From Allobosea sp. UNC402CLCol (GTDB lineage Bacteria; Pseudomonadota; Alphaproteobacteria; Rhizobiales; Beijerinckiaceae), in NCBI RefSeq assembly GCF_000745475.1, contig NZ_JQJJ01000008.1, forward strand, positions 434,001 through 498,000: a stretch of DNA of 64,000 bases, read 5' to 3'. The position numbers were made by a program, and so were the translations under genes. Below are positions 40,787-51,362 of the stretch, piece after piece. How positions within the stretch are numbered: the first letter of the stretch is position 1; each line of letters starts with the position of its first letter. The notes under the pieces were generated by a model that was given only the letters and a program-made list of their open reading frames with translations, was not told the origin of the DNA and searched no databases.

Positions 40787-40827
40787 GAGCGGCCCCTCGC
40801 CGGAAAGCTCCCGGCGAGGGGCCGCTC
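40787..40827 (-). terminator. Strong hairpin after the solute-binding-protein gene
   Basis: A perfect 17-bp stem, beginning GAGCGGCCCC at 40787 and closing at 40827 around a 7-nt loop, lies 6 bp past the stop of the minus-strand solute-binding-protein gene. The following minus-strand sequence TAAAGACC has only a weak T stretch. Confidence 0.65.
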
Positions 40828-40832
40828 ATGGC

Positions 40833-42620
40833 TCAGCTGCGATACCAGGCCCCCAGGTTCCAGGTATCGACGTCCCAGCCCGAGTGGTCATGCGCGAGGT
40901 TCTGCGCAGCGGAGACCACCTTCGTCCGCGACAGGACCGGCAGGATGACATTGGCCTCGCAGAAGATCTCGTTGACCTTGATCAGCAGCGCGGCGCGCTT
41001 GGCCGGGTCGAGCTCCTTCTGCGCTTCCCGATAGGCCTTGTCGGCCTCGGGGTCGGTGTAGCGCGAGACGTTGCGGCCCAGCCACTTGTTCTCCTTGCTG
41101 GCGACTTCCCAGGAGGTGAACTGGTTGAGGAAGCGCTCCGGATCGGGCTGCGGCTGGGTCGTGGTGTACATCTCGATGTCGGTATAGAGCTTGGTGTAGG
41201 TGTCGGGGTTGGCGACGTCCGACGAGAAGAACACCGAGGCCGTGACCGACTTCAGCTCGAGCTCGATACCGGCCTTCTGGCAGGCCTGCTTGATGATCGC
41301 CTGAACCTTCTGGCGCGGCGCGTTGATCGAGGTCTGGAAGACGTATTTGAGCTTCTTGCCATCCTTCTCGCGGATGCCGTCGGAGCCCTTCTTCCAGCCG
41401 GCCTCGTCGAGGATCTGGTTCGCCTTGGCGATGCTGAACTCGTATTTCAGCTTCTCCGACTTGAACTGCTTCGGCTGGTTGACGAAGCTGGCGGTCGGGA
41501 TGCCGGCGCGGCCATAGATGAACTTCTGGATCGAGTCGCGGTCGATCAGCAGGTTGATCGCCTGGCGCACGGCCGGGTCCGACAGCGTCGGGTGCTTGGT
41601 CTTCTTGCTCGAGCGCTCGCCGTCGACCTCGGTCCACGGATCGGTCGTGTTCAGCGTGATGAACTCGATGTCGCCGGCCACCGCGACGCTGACCTTGCCG
41701 CGCCCACCGGTCTCCATGCGCTTGAGCACATCCTCTTCGACCAGCGAGTCCCAGGCATAGTCGTATTCGCCGGTCTGCAGCACGGCGCGCGCCGCCGAGA
41801 CCGCGTCACCGCCGCCCTTGACCTCGAAGGTGTCGAAGAAGGGCTGGTTCGCGACGTGATACTCGGTGTTGCGCTCGGTCCGGATGATGTCGCCCGGCTT
41901 GAACTCGACGAACTTGTAGGGGCCGGTGCCGACCGGCTTGAGGTTGGCCGGGGCCTCGCGCGACTTGGCGCCCTTGTACTCGCCGAAATGGTGCTTCGGG
42001 ATGATCATGCCGGCGACGCCGACAAAAGGATCGGCCCAGAACGGGGTCGGCTCCTTGAAGATCACCTTGACGGTGAAATCGTCGACCTTTTCGACCTTGA
42101 TGTTGGCATAGGCACCGGTGGTATAGGCGGCGGTCGCCGGGTCGGCGGCGTATTCCCAGGTGAAGACGACGTCATCGGCCGTGAACGGCTTGCCGTCATG
42201 CCACTTCACGCCGGGCTTCAGCTTCCAGGTCACGGTCTTGCCGTCCTCGGACAGGCCGCCATTGGCCTTGCTGGGAACTTCGGCAGCGAGTTGCGGGAAG
42301 AGATTGCCCTCCTTGTCCCAGCCGGCCAGCGGCTCGTAGAAGATGCGCGAGGCGATCTGGTCCTTGGTGCCCGAGGCGAAATGCGGGTTCAGCAGGGTCG
42401 GCGCCTGCCAGAGCAGCATCTTGAGCGGGCCGCCACCGCCGGCCTTGGTCGGCTTGTATTCGAGCGTGGCATTCGCCATCGCCACGCCATTCCAGGCCAG
42501 AATCTGGCTCGCGATCGGGGCGGTGATGCCGACCGCCGCCAATTTCCGAATGAAGGAACGCCGCGACAGGCGGCCATCCTTCAGATTTTCAACCATATCC
42601 TGGATATACTCGCTGCTCAT
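40833..42620 (-). CDS. ABC-transporter peptide/substrate-binding protein (SBP_bac_5)
   Basis: 595-aa periplasmic binding protein of the DppA/OppA class. The N-terminus has a twin-arginine-like signal after a 19-residue leader (LSRRSFIRKLAAVGITAPIA). Family features include WKLKPGVKWHDGKPFTADDVVFTWEY (usual residues 130-155), GTGPYKFVEFKPGD and VRQAINLLIDRDSI. No permease or ATPase gene is adjacent, so its transporter partner lies elsewhere. The leader region carries two palindromes (42653 and 42689). Confidence 0.9.
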   Translation of the reverse strand: MSSEYIQDMVENLKDGRLSRRSFIRKLAAVGITAPIASQILAWNGVAMANATLEYKPTKAGGGGPLKMLLWQAPTLLNPHFASGTKDQIASRIFYEPLAGWDKEGNLFPQLAAEVPSKANGGLSEDGKTVTWKLKPGVKWHDGKPFTADDVVFTWEYAADPATAAYTTGAYANIKVEKVDDFTVKVIFKEPTPFWADPFVGVAGMIIPKHHFGEYKGAKSREAPANLKPVGTGPYKFVEFKPGDIIRTERNTEYHVANQPFFDTFEVKGGGDAVSAARAVLQTGEYDYAWDSLVEEDVLKRMETGGRGKVSVAVAGDIEFITLNTTDPWTEVDGERSSKKTKHPTLSDPAVRQAINLLIDRDSIQKFIYGRAGIPTASFVNQPKQFKSEKLKYEFSIAKANQILDEAGWKKGSDGIREKDGKKLKYVFQTSINAPRQKVQAIIKQACQKAGIELELKSVTASVFFSSDVANPDTYTKLYTDIEMYTTTQPQPDPERFLNQFTSWEVASKENKWLGRNVSRYTDPEADKAYREAQKELDPAKRAALLIKVNEIFCEANVILPVLSRTKVVSAAQNLAHDHSGWDVDTWNLGAWYRS

Positions 42621-42652
42621 AGCCGACCTTCGCGTTACGCAGAGAAGATGCC

Positions 42653-42718
42653 GTTCAATAATTGAACCGGCTCTAGACTTACCTTGGAGAATCCAAAGCC
42701 TGACGAAGCTTTGGATTC
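42653..42718. promoter_or_regulatory. Two palindromes in the leader of the solute-binding-protein gene
   Basis: GTTCAAT-A-ATTGAAC at 42653-42667 is a perfect 15-bp palindrome, 33 bp upstream of the ATG. A second, larger inverted repeat has arms GAATCCAAAGC (42689-42699) and GCTTTGGATTC (42708-42718) around an 8-nt loop. The first looks like an operator; the second like a leader hairpin or a longer operator. Confidence 0.6.
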
Positions 42719-42742
42719 CGCCTCGTCGTAAGGAGACCTACC

Positions 42743-42757
42743 TTAAGCCGACCTTAA
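42743..42757. promoter_or_regulatory. CtrA-like TTAA-N7-TTAA match
   Basis: TTAAGCCGACCTTAA matches TTAA-N7-TTAA exactly. It lies about 125 bp upstream of the solute-binding-protein start and may be chance or a CtrA site. The rest of 42758-42849 shows nothing recognisable. Confidence 0.3.
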
Positions 42758-42849
42758 AGTGACCGATGATCGGGGCATGGCCGGGCAGCGTGCCGGGCAT
42801 TGCGGCATAATGCAGCGGGACGTGCGGCCGAGCCACAGTCGGCAAACGG

Positions 42850-42887
42850 AAAAGCCCCGCGACAGACGAGCTGTCGCGGGGCTTTTT
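42850..42887. terminator. Strong bidirectional terminator after ettA
   Basis: A 16-bp perfect stem AAAAGCCCCGCGACAG (42850-42865) and its complement (42871-42886), loop ACGAG. It is followed by an additional T on the plus strand, and the stem ends in TTTT on the minus strand. It lies 20 bp past the ettA stop. Confidence 0.9.
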
Positions 42888-42906
42888 CAGTTCCGAATCG
42901 GAAGGC

Positions 42907-44559
<1,653 letters not shown>

Positions 44560-44682
44560 GGGGCGAGCGGGCTCCGCTTTCAAACGCTTGGCGACGGGAT
44601 GTCGGGAAATCTGGCCGCTATGTAGCGAGCGCGGCCAAAGCCCGCAACCGCGAGCAGGCCGGCACGAGGCATATTCGCGGTC

Positions 44683-45228
44683 TCAGCGCCAGGCGCGCCC
44701 GCTGGCATCGCTGCAGCCGTAGGGCGGGATTGCGCGCGCGAACCGCTCTTTCAAGCGGCTGCAGCCCCAGGCGCGCAAGGGCTCGGGCAGGCGGCTGTTG
44801 ATGTCGATGCCAATCTCGTCATACGGGCTCGCGGCATTGGCGACATAGTCGTACCAGCGATAGCCGATCGTCAGGCCGCATCCGATCACAGTCGAGAGCA
44901 CGACGAGCGCGATGAAGCGAAGCGGCCTCATCCTGGCCGGCTGAGGCTGCGGCCTTCCCTCCGCGGTCGCGCGGCGTTGGCGCATCGCGGCGATCTGCGC
45001 GAAGATCAGCAGCACGACGCTCAAGCCGATGGCGATGCCGCCATACTGGCCGAGCAGGGGCAATATCTCCGCCTTCACGAATTGCTTCCCGTCCGTGTCG
45101 GGAATGAGGAAGCGCGCGCCGCCATCGACCCGCTCCCAGCCGGAAATCCGGAAAACATAGAAGAACGCGACGAGGCCGCCGGCCAGGAACAGCAGAGCTA
45201 CGAATCTGAGGCGGTTTGCGACCGACAT
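44683..45228 (-). CDS. Membrane protein of unknown function
   Basis: 181 aa with three predicted membrane segments (about residues 8-26, RLRFVALLFLAGGLVAFFYVF; about 61-80, GGIAIGLSVVLLIFAQIAA; about 103-122, LRFIALVVLSTVIGCGLTI). The region between the first two is periplasmic-like, and the C-terminal tail contains two Cys (WGCSRLKERF, PPYGCSD). I do not recognise the family. It stands alone between ettA and the divergent MBL gene. Confidence 0.7.
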   Translation of the reverse strand: MSVANRLRFVALLFLAGGLVAFFYVFRISGWERVDGGARFLIPDTDGKQFVKAEILPLLGQYGGIAIGLSVVLLIFAQIAAMRQRRATAEGRPQPQPARMRPLRFIALVVLSTVIGCGLTIGYRWYDYVANAASPYDEIGIDINSRLPEPLRAWGCSRLKERFARAIPPYGCSDASGRAWR

Positions 45229-45395
45229 GGCGTCCTCGCGAAGACGGAACGCCCCGATTGCCCGAAGGCAGAAGCTCTGTCCAGCGCCGTCACGAAACCG
45301 CCATCTCGGCGCGCGGCCCCTTCCCCCGGCACGACTTTTGCCGGAAGCTCCCGTGACCTGAACTCATTTGGCCCGAATGCTGCTGGAGCCCGCCA

Positions 45396-46202
45396 GTGAG
45401 CCTGCCCGCCATCCTGTTGCGCCTGCTTGCGACCCTCGCCTTCGCGCTGCTGGCGACAGCCCACGCCCGCGCCCAGTCGAACGAGCCGGGCTGCCGTCCG
45501 GAGATGGCGAGCTATCGCCTGCCGATCCAGCGCGTCCAGCTCGCGAAGGACGAGGCAAGGCTCACCTTCGTCGGCCACGCCACTTTCCTGATCGAGACGC
45601 CGGGCGGGGTGAAGATCGCGACCGACTACAACGACTATGTCCGCCCGCCAGTGACGCCCGACATCGCCACGATGAACAAGGCGCACTCGACGCACTACTC
45701 CAACCGTCCCGACCCGGCGATCAAGCTGATCCTCCGGGGCTGGGATCCGGAGGGAAAAGGCGCCGCGAAGCACGACGTCACCTTCGGCGACGTCCGCGTG
45801 CGCAACGTGCCGACCAATATCCGCACCTATGATGGCGGCACCGATTATGACGGCAACTCGATCTTCGTCTTCGAGATCGGCGATCTCTGCATCGCCCATC
45901 TCGGCCACCTGCACCACCCGCTGGAACCCGGCCATCTGCGGGCGCTCGGCCGCGTCGATGTCGTGCTCTTCCCCGTCGACGGCAGCTATACCCTCGATCA
46001 GGAGGGGATGCTGGAGGTGCTGAAATCACTGCAGGCGCGGGTGATGATCCCGATGCACTTCTTCGGCGGCGGCACGCTCGAACGCTTCCTGTCCCGGACC
46101 AAAGGGCTCTGGCCGGTCGAGCGCCGCGACACGTCGTCGATCACGGTGAGCAAGGCGGCCTTGCCGGCGACGCCCACCGTGATCGTCCTGCCCGGGCACT
46201 AA
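45396..46202 (+). CDS. Exported MBL-fold (UlaG-like) hydrolase-family protein
   Basis: 268 aa with a signal peptide (LLRLLATLAFALLATAHARA). The metallo-beta-lactamase fold is indicated by LTFVGHATFLIETPGGVKIATDYND, then LCIAHLGHLHHPLEPGHL and VMIPMHFFGGG, which supply candidate metal ligands. The canonical HxHxDH motif is replaced by AHSTHYSN, so metal coordination and activity are uncertain. The start is GTG 45396 with GGAG 7 nt upstream. The substrate is unknown. It ends 10 bp from the convergent SDR. Confidence 0.82.
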   Translation: MSLPAILLRLLATLAFALLATAHARAQSNEPGCRPEMASYRLPIQRVQLAKDEARLTFVGHATFLIETPGGVKIATDYNDYVRPPVTPDIATMNKAHSTHYSNRPDPAIKLILRGWDPEGKGAAKHDVTFGDVRVRNVPTNIRTYDGGTDYDGNSIFVFEIGDLCIAHLGHLHHPLEPGHLRALGRVDVVLFPVDGSYTLDQEGMLEVLKSLQARVMIPMHFFGGGTLERFLSRTKGLWPVERRDTSSITVSKAALPATPTVIVLPGH

Positions 46203-46212
46203 GCCGGCGCCG

Positions 46213-46953
46213 TCAGGTGTTCACGCCGCCATCGATGGCGAAGCCGGCACCGGTGATGAAGCGTGCCTCCTCGCTGGCGAGATAGGCGACGAGCCCGGCG
46301 ATATCCTCCGGCTTGCCGTAGCGCGGGATCGCCATGCGCGCCCGCTGGGCATCGGCCCGCTCGCCATGGGCCGGATTCATGTCGGTATCGGTCGAGCCGG
46401 GATGAACGATGTTGACCGTGATGCCGCGTGGGCCGAGATCGCGCGCCAGGCCCTTGGTGAAGCCGATCAGCGCAGCCTTGCTCATCGCGTAGAGCGTCAC
46501 GCCGGGCTCGACGACGCGATCGGCGAGGCAGGAGCCGGTCGAGATGATCCGCCCGCCCTCGCCCAGATGTGCCGCCGCGGCCTGCGAGGCCAGCACCACC
46601 GCGCGGACATTGACGGCCAGCGTCGCGTCGATATCGGCGAGGCTCCAGTCGGCCACCGGGCCACCGCGGAAGATCCCGGCATTGTTGACGAGGATATCGA
46701 GGCCGCCGAGCGCCTTCACGGCATCATCGACCGCACGCGTCACCGCCCCAGGGTCGGCGCTGTCGGCTGCGATGGCGAAACCCTTGCGGCCGAGGGCCTC
46801 GACCTCCCTGACGACCGCAGCCGCCTTGTCGGCGGAGCGTTCATAGGTCAGCGCGACATCGGCCCCCTCGGCGGCGAGCCTGCGAGCGATGGCGGCGCCG
46901 ATTCCGCGGCTGCCGCCGGTGACGAGCGCGCGCTTTCCGGCAAGGCGTGACAT
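46213..46953 (-). CDS. SDR-family NAD(P)-dependent oxidoreductase
   Basis: Classical short-chain dehydrogenase, 246 aa. The cofactor loop is ALVTGGSRGIGAAIA, the structural motif is DILVNNAGIF, the catalytic Ser is in IISTGSCLADRV, and Tyr/Lys are in LYAMSKAALIGFTKG. ATG 46953 has GGAG about 6-7 nt upstream and gives the expected MSRLAGKRALVTG start. It is divergent from a TetR gene with shared repeats between, so it is probably induced by that regulator's ligand; the substrate is unknown. Confidence 0.92.
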   Translation of the reverse strand: MSRLAGKRALVTGGSRGIGAAIARRLAAEGADVALTYERSADKAAAVVREVEALGRKGFAIAADSADPGAVTRAVDDAVKALGGLDILVNNAGIFRGGPVADWSLADIDATLAVNVRAVVLASQAAAAHLGEGGRIISTGSCLADRVVEPGVTLYAMSKAALIGFTKGLARDLGPRGITVNIVHPGSTDTDMNPAHGERADAQRARMAIPRYGKPEDIAGLVAYLASEEARFITGAGFAIDGGVNT

Positions 46954-46965
46954 GACAAGCTCCAT

Positions 46966-47043
46966 TTCTGTGATGATCGATACACAATCGATGCCGCGCT
47001 TGCCGGCAGCCGTCAAGCGAAATATATAATGAACGTCACAGAA
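46966..47043. promoter_or_regulatory. Divergent SDR/tetR regulatory region
   Basis: TTCTGTGA (46966-46973) and its complement TCACAGAA (47036-47043) frame the region. ATCGAT-ACACA-ATCGAT (46976-46992) is a compact inverted repeat near the SDR start. A forward promoter for tetR may be TTGCCG (47000-47005), 17 bp, TATATA (47023-47028). Either repeat could be the TetR operator. Confidence 0.5.
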
Positions 47044-47065
47044 TAAATTTCGAGGAGCTCGGCGC

Positions 47066-47683
47066 ATGGCCGAACGGGGCCGTCCACGCAGTTTCGACCG
47101 GCAGGCCGCGCTGGAGCGCGCGATGGATGTGTTCTGGGAGCGCGGCTATCAGGCGGCCTCGATGAGCGACCTCACCGAAGCGATGGGCATCAATTCACCG
47201 AGCCTCTACGCCGCATTCGGCAGCAAGGAAGAACTCTACCGCGAGGCCATCGGCCATTTTGCCGCGACCGAGAGCGACGACATTCTCGCACCCTTGAGCG
47301 ATGCGCCAACGGCGCGGGCGGCCATCGAGGGCTATCTCATGGCCAGCGCCGCGACCTTCACCCGGCCGGGCCGCCCGCCCGGCTGCATGGTCGTGCTCTC
47401 GGCTGTCAACGCGGTTGGCGTCGGCGAGGAAACCAGCCGCATCCTGCGCGAGATGCGGGCCGGCAGCATCACGATGATCGAGGAGCGATTGAGCCGCGCC
47501 GCCGCTGAAGGCGAGCTGCCTGCCTCGCTCGATCGCCAGGCGATCGCCAGCTACTACGTCACCGTCCAGCAGGGCATGTCGATCCAGGCCCGCGACGGCG
47601 CTTCGCGTCCGTTGCTGGAAGCGATCGTGCGGGGCGCCATGGCGGCATGGGAGAGCCTGACGCGACCACGCGCTGTAGCCTGA
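47066..47683 (+). CDS. TetR/AcrR-family regulator
   Basis: 205-aa repressor. HTH region: [20 protein letters not shown] and [23 protein letters not shown]. The C-terminal part ([17 protein letters not shown]) resembles TetR_C-type domains of regulators that control neighbouring redox enzymes. The ATG follows GAGGAG by 8 nt. Divergence from the SDR suggests it controls that gene. Confidence 0.93.
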   Translation: MAERGRPRSFDRQAALERAMDVFWERGYQAASMSDLTEAMGINSPSLYAAFGSKEELYREAIGHFAATESDDILAPLSDAPTARAAIEGYLMASAATFTRPGRPPGCMVVLSAVNAVGVGEETSRILREMRAGSITMIEERLSRAAAEGELPASLDRQAIASYYVTVQQGMSIQARDGASRPLLEAIVRGAMAAWESLTRPRAVA

Positions 47684-47776
47684 CAATCCCGTTAACGCCT
47701 CGCTGAGGCTGATCCCAGGCTTTGCTTGCCCTTGCGGCAGATCACGGCATGCTGGCCCGCGATCGGGAGACCGCCC

Positions 47777-48100
47777 ATGCGCCGCATCGCTGCCATCACC
47801 TGCCTCGTCGCCGCAGCCGCCCTCCTGCCCTTGCAGGCGGAGGCCGCACGGTTTCGCCTTGGCGGGCGCAGCAGCGCGCCGGCGGCCAAGGTCAGCCGCG
47901 GCATCATCGTCATTCCGGGCGCCGCCGCGGCAAGCAGTACGCAGGCAGCGGCCAACGATCAGCCGCAGCGCGTGCCCTTCCCGCCATCCAGTGCGAAACA
48001 AGACGACCCGGTGCCGCTCCGGCTCAGCACGAACGGTGACGACAAGAAACCCTGGTGCGGCACCCAGCTCGTCGTCGGCGGCTTCTGCATGATGAATTGA
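47777..48100 (+). CDS. Small exported protein of unknown function
   Basis: 107 aa from ATG 47777, which has GGGAGA 6 nt upstream. There is a clear signal peptide (MRRIAAITCLVAAAALLPLQ, likely cleaved after AEA), then a basic and Ala/Pro/Ser-rich region and a short C-terminal segment with two cysteines (WCGTQLVVGGFCMMN) that could form a disulfide. I recognise no family. It is not linked to neighbours. Confidence 0.65.
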   Translation: MRRIAAITCLVAAAALLPLQAEAARFRLGGRSSAPAAKVSRGIIVIPGAAAASSTQAAANDQPQRVPFPPSSAKQDDPVPLRLSTNGDDKKPWCGTQLVVGGFCMMN

Positions 48101-48120
48101 AGCGACGAGTCTGCCGCAGC

Positions 48121-48218
48121 CGTCATTGCGAGCGCAGCGAAGCAATCCAGGGGATAGGGCTGGACGTCGCGCGCAGCCCCTCTGGATTGCTTCGTCGCTT
48201 CGCTCCTCGCAATGACGG
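48121..48218. repeat. Large REP-like palindrome (copy D)
   Basis: CGTCATTGCGAGCGCAGCGA begins one arm (48121-48150, ending GCAATCCAG). The other arm (48182-48218) begins CTGGATTGCTTCGTCGCTTC and ends CGCAATGACG. The arms can form a long imperfect hairpin. This CGTCATTGCGAG element is a common intergenic palindrome in alphaproteobacterial chromosomes by my recollection. Confidence 0.75.
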
Positions 48219-48234
48219 GAGGCGAGCAGCCTCG

Positions 48235-49242
48235 TCAGACCCGGCTGACGCGCCCTTCCAGCGGATAGGCCGGGTCGCTGTAGCCCGGGGTCGAGGGATG
48301 GCCGGGCGGCACGAGCGAATCCACCAGCGCCTCGTCCTCCCCGGTGAAATCGACATCCAGCGCCGACAGATAGGCCTGCCACTGCTCGAAGGTGCGCGGC
48401 CCGGCGATGGCCGCGGTCAGGAGGGTGTTGTTCAGCACCCAGCACACCGCGAACTGGATCGGGCTGAGCCCGCGCTTCGCCGCGTGCTCCTTGATCGTCT
48501 GCGCGATGACGAGGCTCTCCTCGCGCCATTCGGCCTGGAGGATGCGCTTGTCGCCGCGCCCGGCGCGCGTGCCCTCCGCCGGCGCCTGGCCGGGCGCGTA
48601 TTTCGCGGTGAGCACACCGCGCGCCAGCGGCGAATAGGAGGCAACGCCGAGCCCGTAATAGCCGCAGGCCGGCAGATGCTCGACCTCGGGCATGCGGTTC
48701 ATCGCGTTGTAGTAGGGTTGGCTGACGACGGGCCGGTCGATGCCGAGATCGTCGCAGAGCCGGCAGATCTCGGCGAGCCGCCAGGAGCGGTAGTTCGAGA
48801 TGCCGAAATGCCGGATCTTGCCCTGGCGCACCAGGTCGCCGATGGCGTGGACGGTCTCCTCCAGCGGGGTCTGGTGGTCTTCCTTGTGCAGATAGTAGAT
48901 GTCGATGACCTCGGTGCCGAGCCGGCGCAGGCTGTCCTCGCAGGCTTGCATCACCCAGCGCCGCGAAAGCCCGCCGCGATTGGGGCCGGAGCCCATGACA
49001 TTGGCCACCTTGGTCGCCAGCACCCAGTCATGGCGATGCGCGGCGATGGCGCGCCCGGTGACCTCCTCGGAACGGCCGTCGTTATAGACATCGGCCGTAT
49101 CGATGAAATTGATGCCGGCATGATGCGCGTGATCGATGATCCGGCGAGATTCCGCCTCTTCCGTCGCGCCGCCGAACATCATCGTGCCCAGGCAGAGCGG
49201 CGAGACCTTGAGACCGGAACGGCCGAGGCGGCGATAATCCAT
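48235..49242 (-). CDS. Aldo/keto reductase
   Basis: TIM-barrel NADPH-dependent oxidoreductase of the Tas/YdhF-like AKR group, 335 aa. The tetrad is visible as FIDTADVYNDGRSEE (Asp, Tyr), VLATKVANVMG (Lys) and DIYYLHKEDHQTPLEET (His). The cofactor end is GISNYRSWRLAEI and IAGPRTFEQWQ. ATG 49242 has AAGGA about 8-9 nt upstream; ATG 49251 is in frame. The long frame upstream overlaps the divergent fliK-like gene and is rejected. Confidence 0.93.
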   Translation of the reverse strand: MDYRRLGRSGLKVSPLCLGTMMFGGATEEAESRRIIDHAHHAGINFIDTADVYNDGRSEEVTGRAIAAHRHDWVLATKVANVMGSGPNRGGLSRRWVMQACEDSLRRLGTEVIDIYYLHKEDHQTPLEETVHAIGDLVRQGKIRHFGISNYRSWRLAEICRLCDDLGIDRPVVSQPYYNAMNRMPEVEHLPACGYYGLGVASYSPLARGVLTAKYAPGQAPAEGTRAGRGDKRILQAEWREESLVIAQTIKEHAAKRGLSPIQFAVCWVLNNTLLTAAIAGPRTFEQWQAYLSALDVDFTGEDEALVDSLVPPGHPSTPGYSDPAYPLEGRVSRV

Positions 49243-49407
49243 GGCGATCATCCTTGGGAACGAGGCGGCGAGCTTGCGGCAGGCGGCGCCACCGCACCAG
49301 CGCCGCCGACGCGCGGCCGCCTTGCAAGCTCCGTGCGGCAAGCTCCGCACGGCAAGAGAATCCTTAATCTTTCCTGAGAGGTTGGGGCATCGATTCATGG
49401 CCGCCCG

Positions 49408-51072
49408 ATGAACCTCGCCCAGCTCATACTGAGCCAGAACTTCGCCAGATTGCTGCAGGCGCTCGACGCGACCGGCGAGCTTTCGGCCGGCAAGACGGTC
49501 GCGGCGCAGCTCATCTCGCTGGACGCGGACGGCACGGCGACAGCCACGATCGGCGATGCCAGGGTCGCGCTCGTCCTCGCCGGCCCCCAGGCGAAGCAGG
49601 CGGCACTCCAGCCCGGCGCCACCCTGATCCTGCATCTCGAGGCGCCCGAGCAGCCCGGCGGCGATCTGCGCGCGACGCTCGTCGAGATCCGCCCGCCGAC
49701 CGGAAGCCCGGCGCCCGCTCAGGCTTTGCCGGCATCCTCGTCGCCCCTTCCCGCCACGCCTCCCCTTTCCACCGCCCCGGCCCCGCATCTGGCCGGAAGC
49801 ACACCGCCGCCTGCGGTAACCGCCCCCACCGTCGGTGCGTCTCCGCTGGAGCCCGGCCGACCTCCCACGCCGGCAGCGCCTGGGCCCTTGCCCGAAAACG
49901 CGCCCCGGCCTCTGCCGGACGCCATGCCCGGTCGCGGAACGCAGGCCGTCCCGGCAGCGGCGCCGACGCCGATCTCGTCGCTGGCATCGCCTGAATCCGT
50001 CGAACCGATTTCGGGATCGCCACCAATGGGCGCGACCGTCCGGCCAGCGGCACCCGGCGAGACAGGACAGCCCGCGGCCCCCGTGCCGGCATCGCCACGG
50101 ATTGCCATCGGCCCGACGCTGGGCGCGGCGCTGATGCGGCAGGACAGTCTCGCGCCGCTCTTCGCCAATCTGCGCGGCCTCGCCGAGGGCAATGTCGCGC
50201 TCACCCTGCCGAAGCCGCTTCTCGCCGCCATCGACCGGATCCTGCGGCAGGCTTTTCCCGCTGAGCGCCAGATCATGACCGGCTCACGCCTGCAGGCGGC
50301 CGTGCAGGGCTCCGGGCTGTTCATGGAAGCCCGCGCCGCCGCCGGGCAGGCCCCAGCGCCGCGCGGCGATCTCAAGGCGGGGCTGCTCGCCTTGCGGGAA
50401 ACGCTCCTGCCGATCGTCGAGACGCTCTCGCCCGAGCCGGCAGCCTCCCGACCGGAGCGTGGAGCGATGCCGCCAGCGGAACCGGCGGCTGACGGCCGTA
50501 GTCCCGTTCCGCCGCCACGCCGCGACGGTCCGCTCGCCGCACAGCCCGCATCGGAGCCGACGCTGCATCCGGGCGAAAAGCCCCTTGCCATCGCCACGAC
50601 GCTGCTCGACCAGACCGATGCGGCACTCGACCGGATCAAGCTGTCGCAATACGCATCGCTGCCGCTCGATGCCCCGCGTCTCGACCCGGCCCAGTCGCAG
50701 CCACAGCGCTGGCTCACGGAAATCCCCCTCGCCTTCCAGCACGGCACCGCGATCCTGCCGCTCCAGGTCGAGAAGGAGCCGCCGCGGCGCGAGGCGCAGG
50801 GCGTCTCGCCGCCGCTCTGGCGCATCCGCTTCGCGCTCGATGTCGAGCCGATGGGCCCGTTGCAGGGCGTGGTCACGCTGCAGGGCCGCGAGGTCGGCGT
50901 CACCCTCTGGGCCGAGCGTGAGGAGACGAGCAAGCTCCTGCGCGGCGCGGCGCCCGGCCTCGAAACCGCGCTGCTCCATGCCGACTTCACCGGCGGTGCC
51001 ATCGATATCCACACCGGGCAGCCGCGCGTGAAGCAGCCGACCGCCGGCCAGTTCCTGGACCGCCTGTCATGA
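49408..51072 (+). CDS. FliK-like flagellar hook-length-control-family protein
   Basis: 554 aa. The N-terminal domain (about 1-95) is a small beta-rich region. A long Pro/Ala-rich linker (about 96-225) carries no fold. The C-terminal part (about 430-545) fits the Flg_hook domain: WLTEIPLAFQHGTAILPLQV, LWRIRFALDVEPMGPLQGVV and VTLWAEREETSKLLRGAAPG. Linker length is a hallmark of FliK rulers. It is far from any recognisable flagellar operon but overlaps a small FlhB-C-like gene (ATGA), FliK's usual partner. The function is inferred from domain order. Confidence 0.75.
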   Translation: MNLAQLILSQNFARLLQALDATGELSAGKTVAAQLISLDADGTATATIGDARVALVLAGPQAKQAALQPGATLILHLEAPEQPGGDLRATLVEIRPPTGSPAPAQALPASSSPLPATPPLSTAPAPHLAGSTPPPAVTAPTVGASPLEPGRPPTPAAPGPLPENAPRPLPDAMPGRGTQAVPAAAPTPISSLASPESVEPISGSPPMGATVRPAAPGETGQPAAPVPASPRIAIGPTLGAALMRQDSLAPLFANLRGLAEGNVALTLPKPLLAAIDRILRQAFPAERQIMTGSRLQAAVQGSGLFMEARAAAGQAPAPRGDLKAGLLALRETLLPIVETLSPEPAASRPERGAMPPAEPAADGRSPVPPPRRDGPLAAQPASEPTLHPGEKPLAIATTLLDQTDAALDRIKLSQYASLPLDAPRLDPAQSQPQRWLTEIPLAFQHGTAILPLQVEKEPPRREAQGVSPPLWRIRFALDVEPMGPLQGVVTLQGREVGVTLWAEREETSKLLRGAAPGLETALLHADFTGGAIDIHTGQPRVKQPTAGQFLDRLS

Positions 51073-51362
51073 GCGCGCCGCGCCCGCCCCGCATCGCCGT
51101 CGCGCTCGAATATAACGGGCAGGGCGCGCCGCGCGTCACCGCCAAGGGCCGGGGCGAGCTGGCCGAACGCATCGTCGAGACCGGTCGCGAGCACGACGTC
51201 GCCATCGAGCAGAACGCCGTCCTCGCCCAGGCGCTTTCCGCCGTCGAACTCGATGACGAGATCCCGGAGGAGCTCTACCGCGCGACGGCGCAGGTCATCG
51301 CCTTCGTGCTGTCGCTGCGCGGCGAACTCGGCCGCCGCAACCGGGACGGCGTCCGGACGTGA
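51069..51362 (+). CDS. FlhB C-terminal-domain-like protein (FhlB/YlqH type)
   Basis: 97-aa protein resembling only the cytoplasmic C-terminal domain of the export-switch protein FlhB: RIAVALEYNGQGAPRVTAKG, then AERIVETGREHDVAIEQNAV and LDDEIPEELYRATAQVIAFV. The autocleavage motif NPTH is absent, as expected for FhlB-type paralogues, since the segment begins after the cleavage point. Start and stop overlap both neighbours (ATGA with fliK-like, GTGA with the acetyltransferase). Confidence 0.82.
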   Translation: MSAPRPPRIAVALEYNGQGAPRVTAKGRGELAERIVETGREHDVAIEQNAVLAQALSAVELDDEIPEELYRATAQVIAFVLSLRGELGRRNRDGVRT

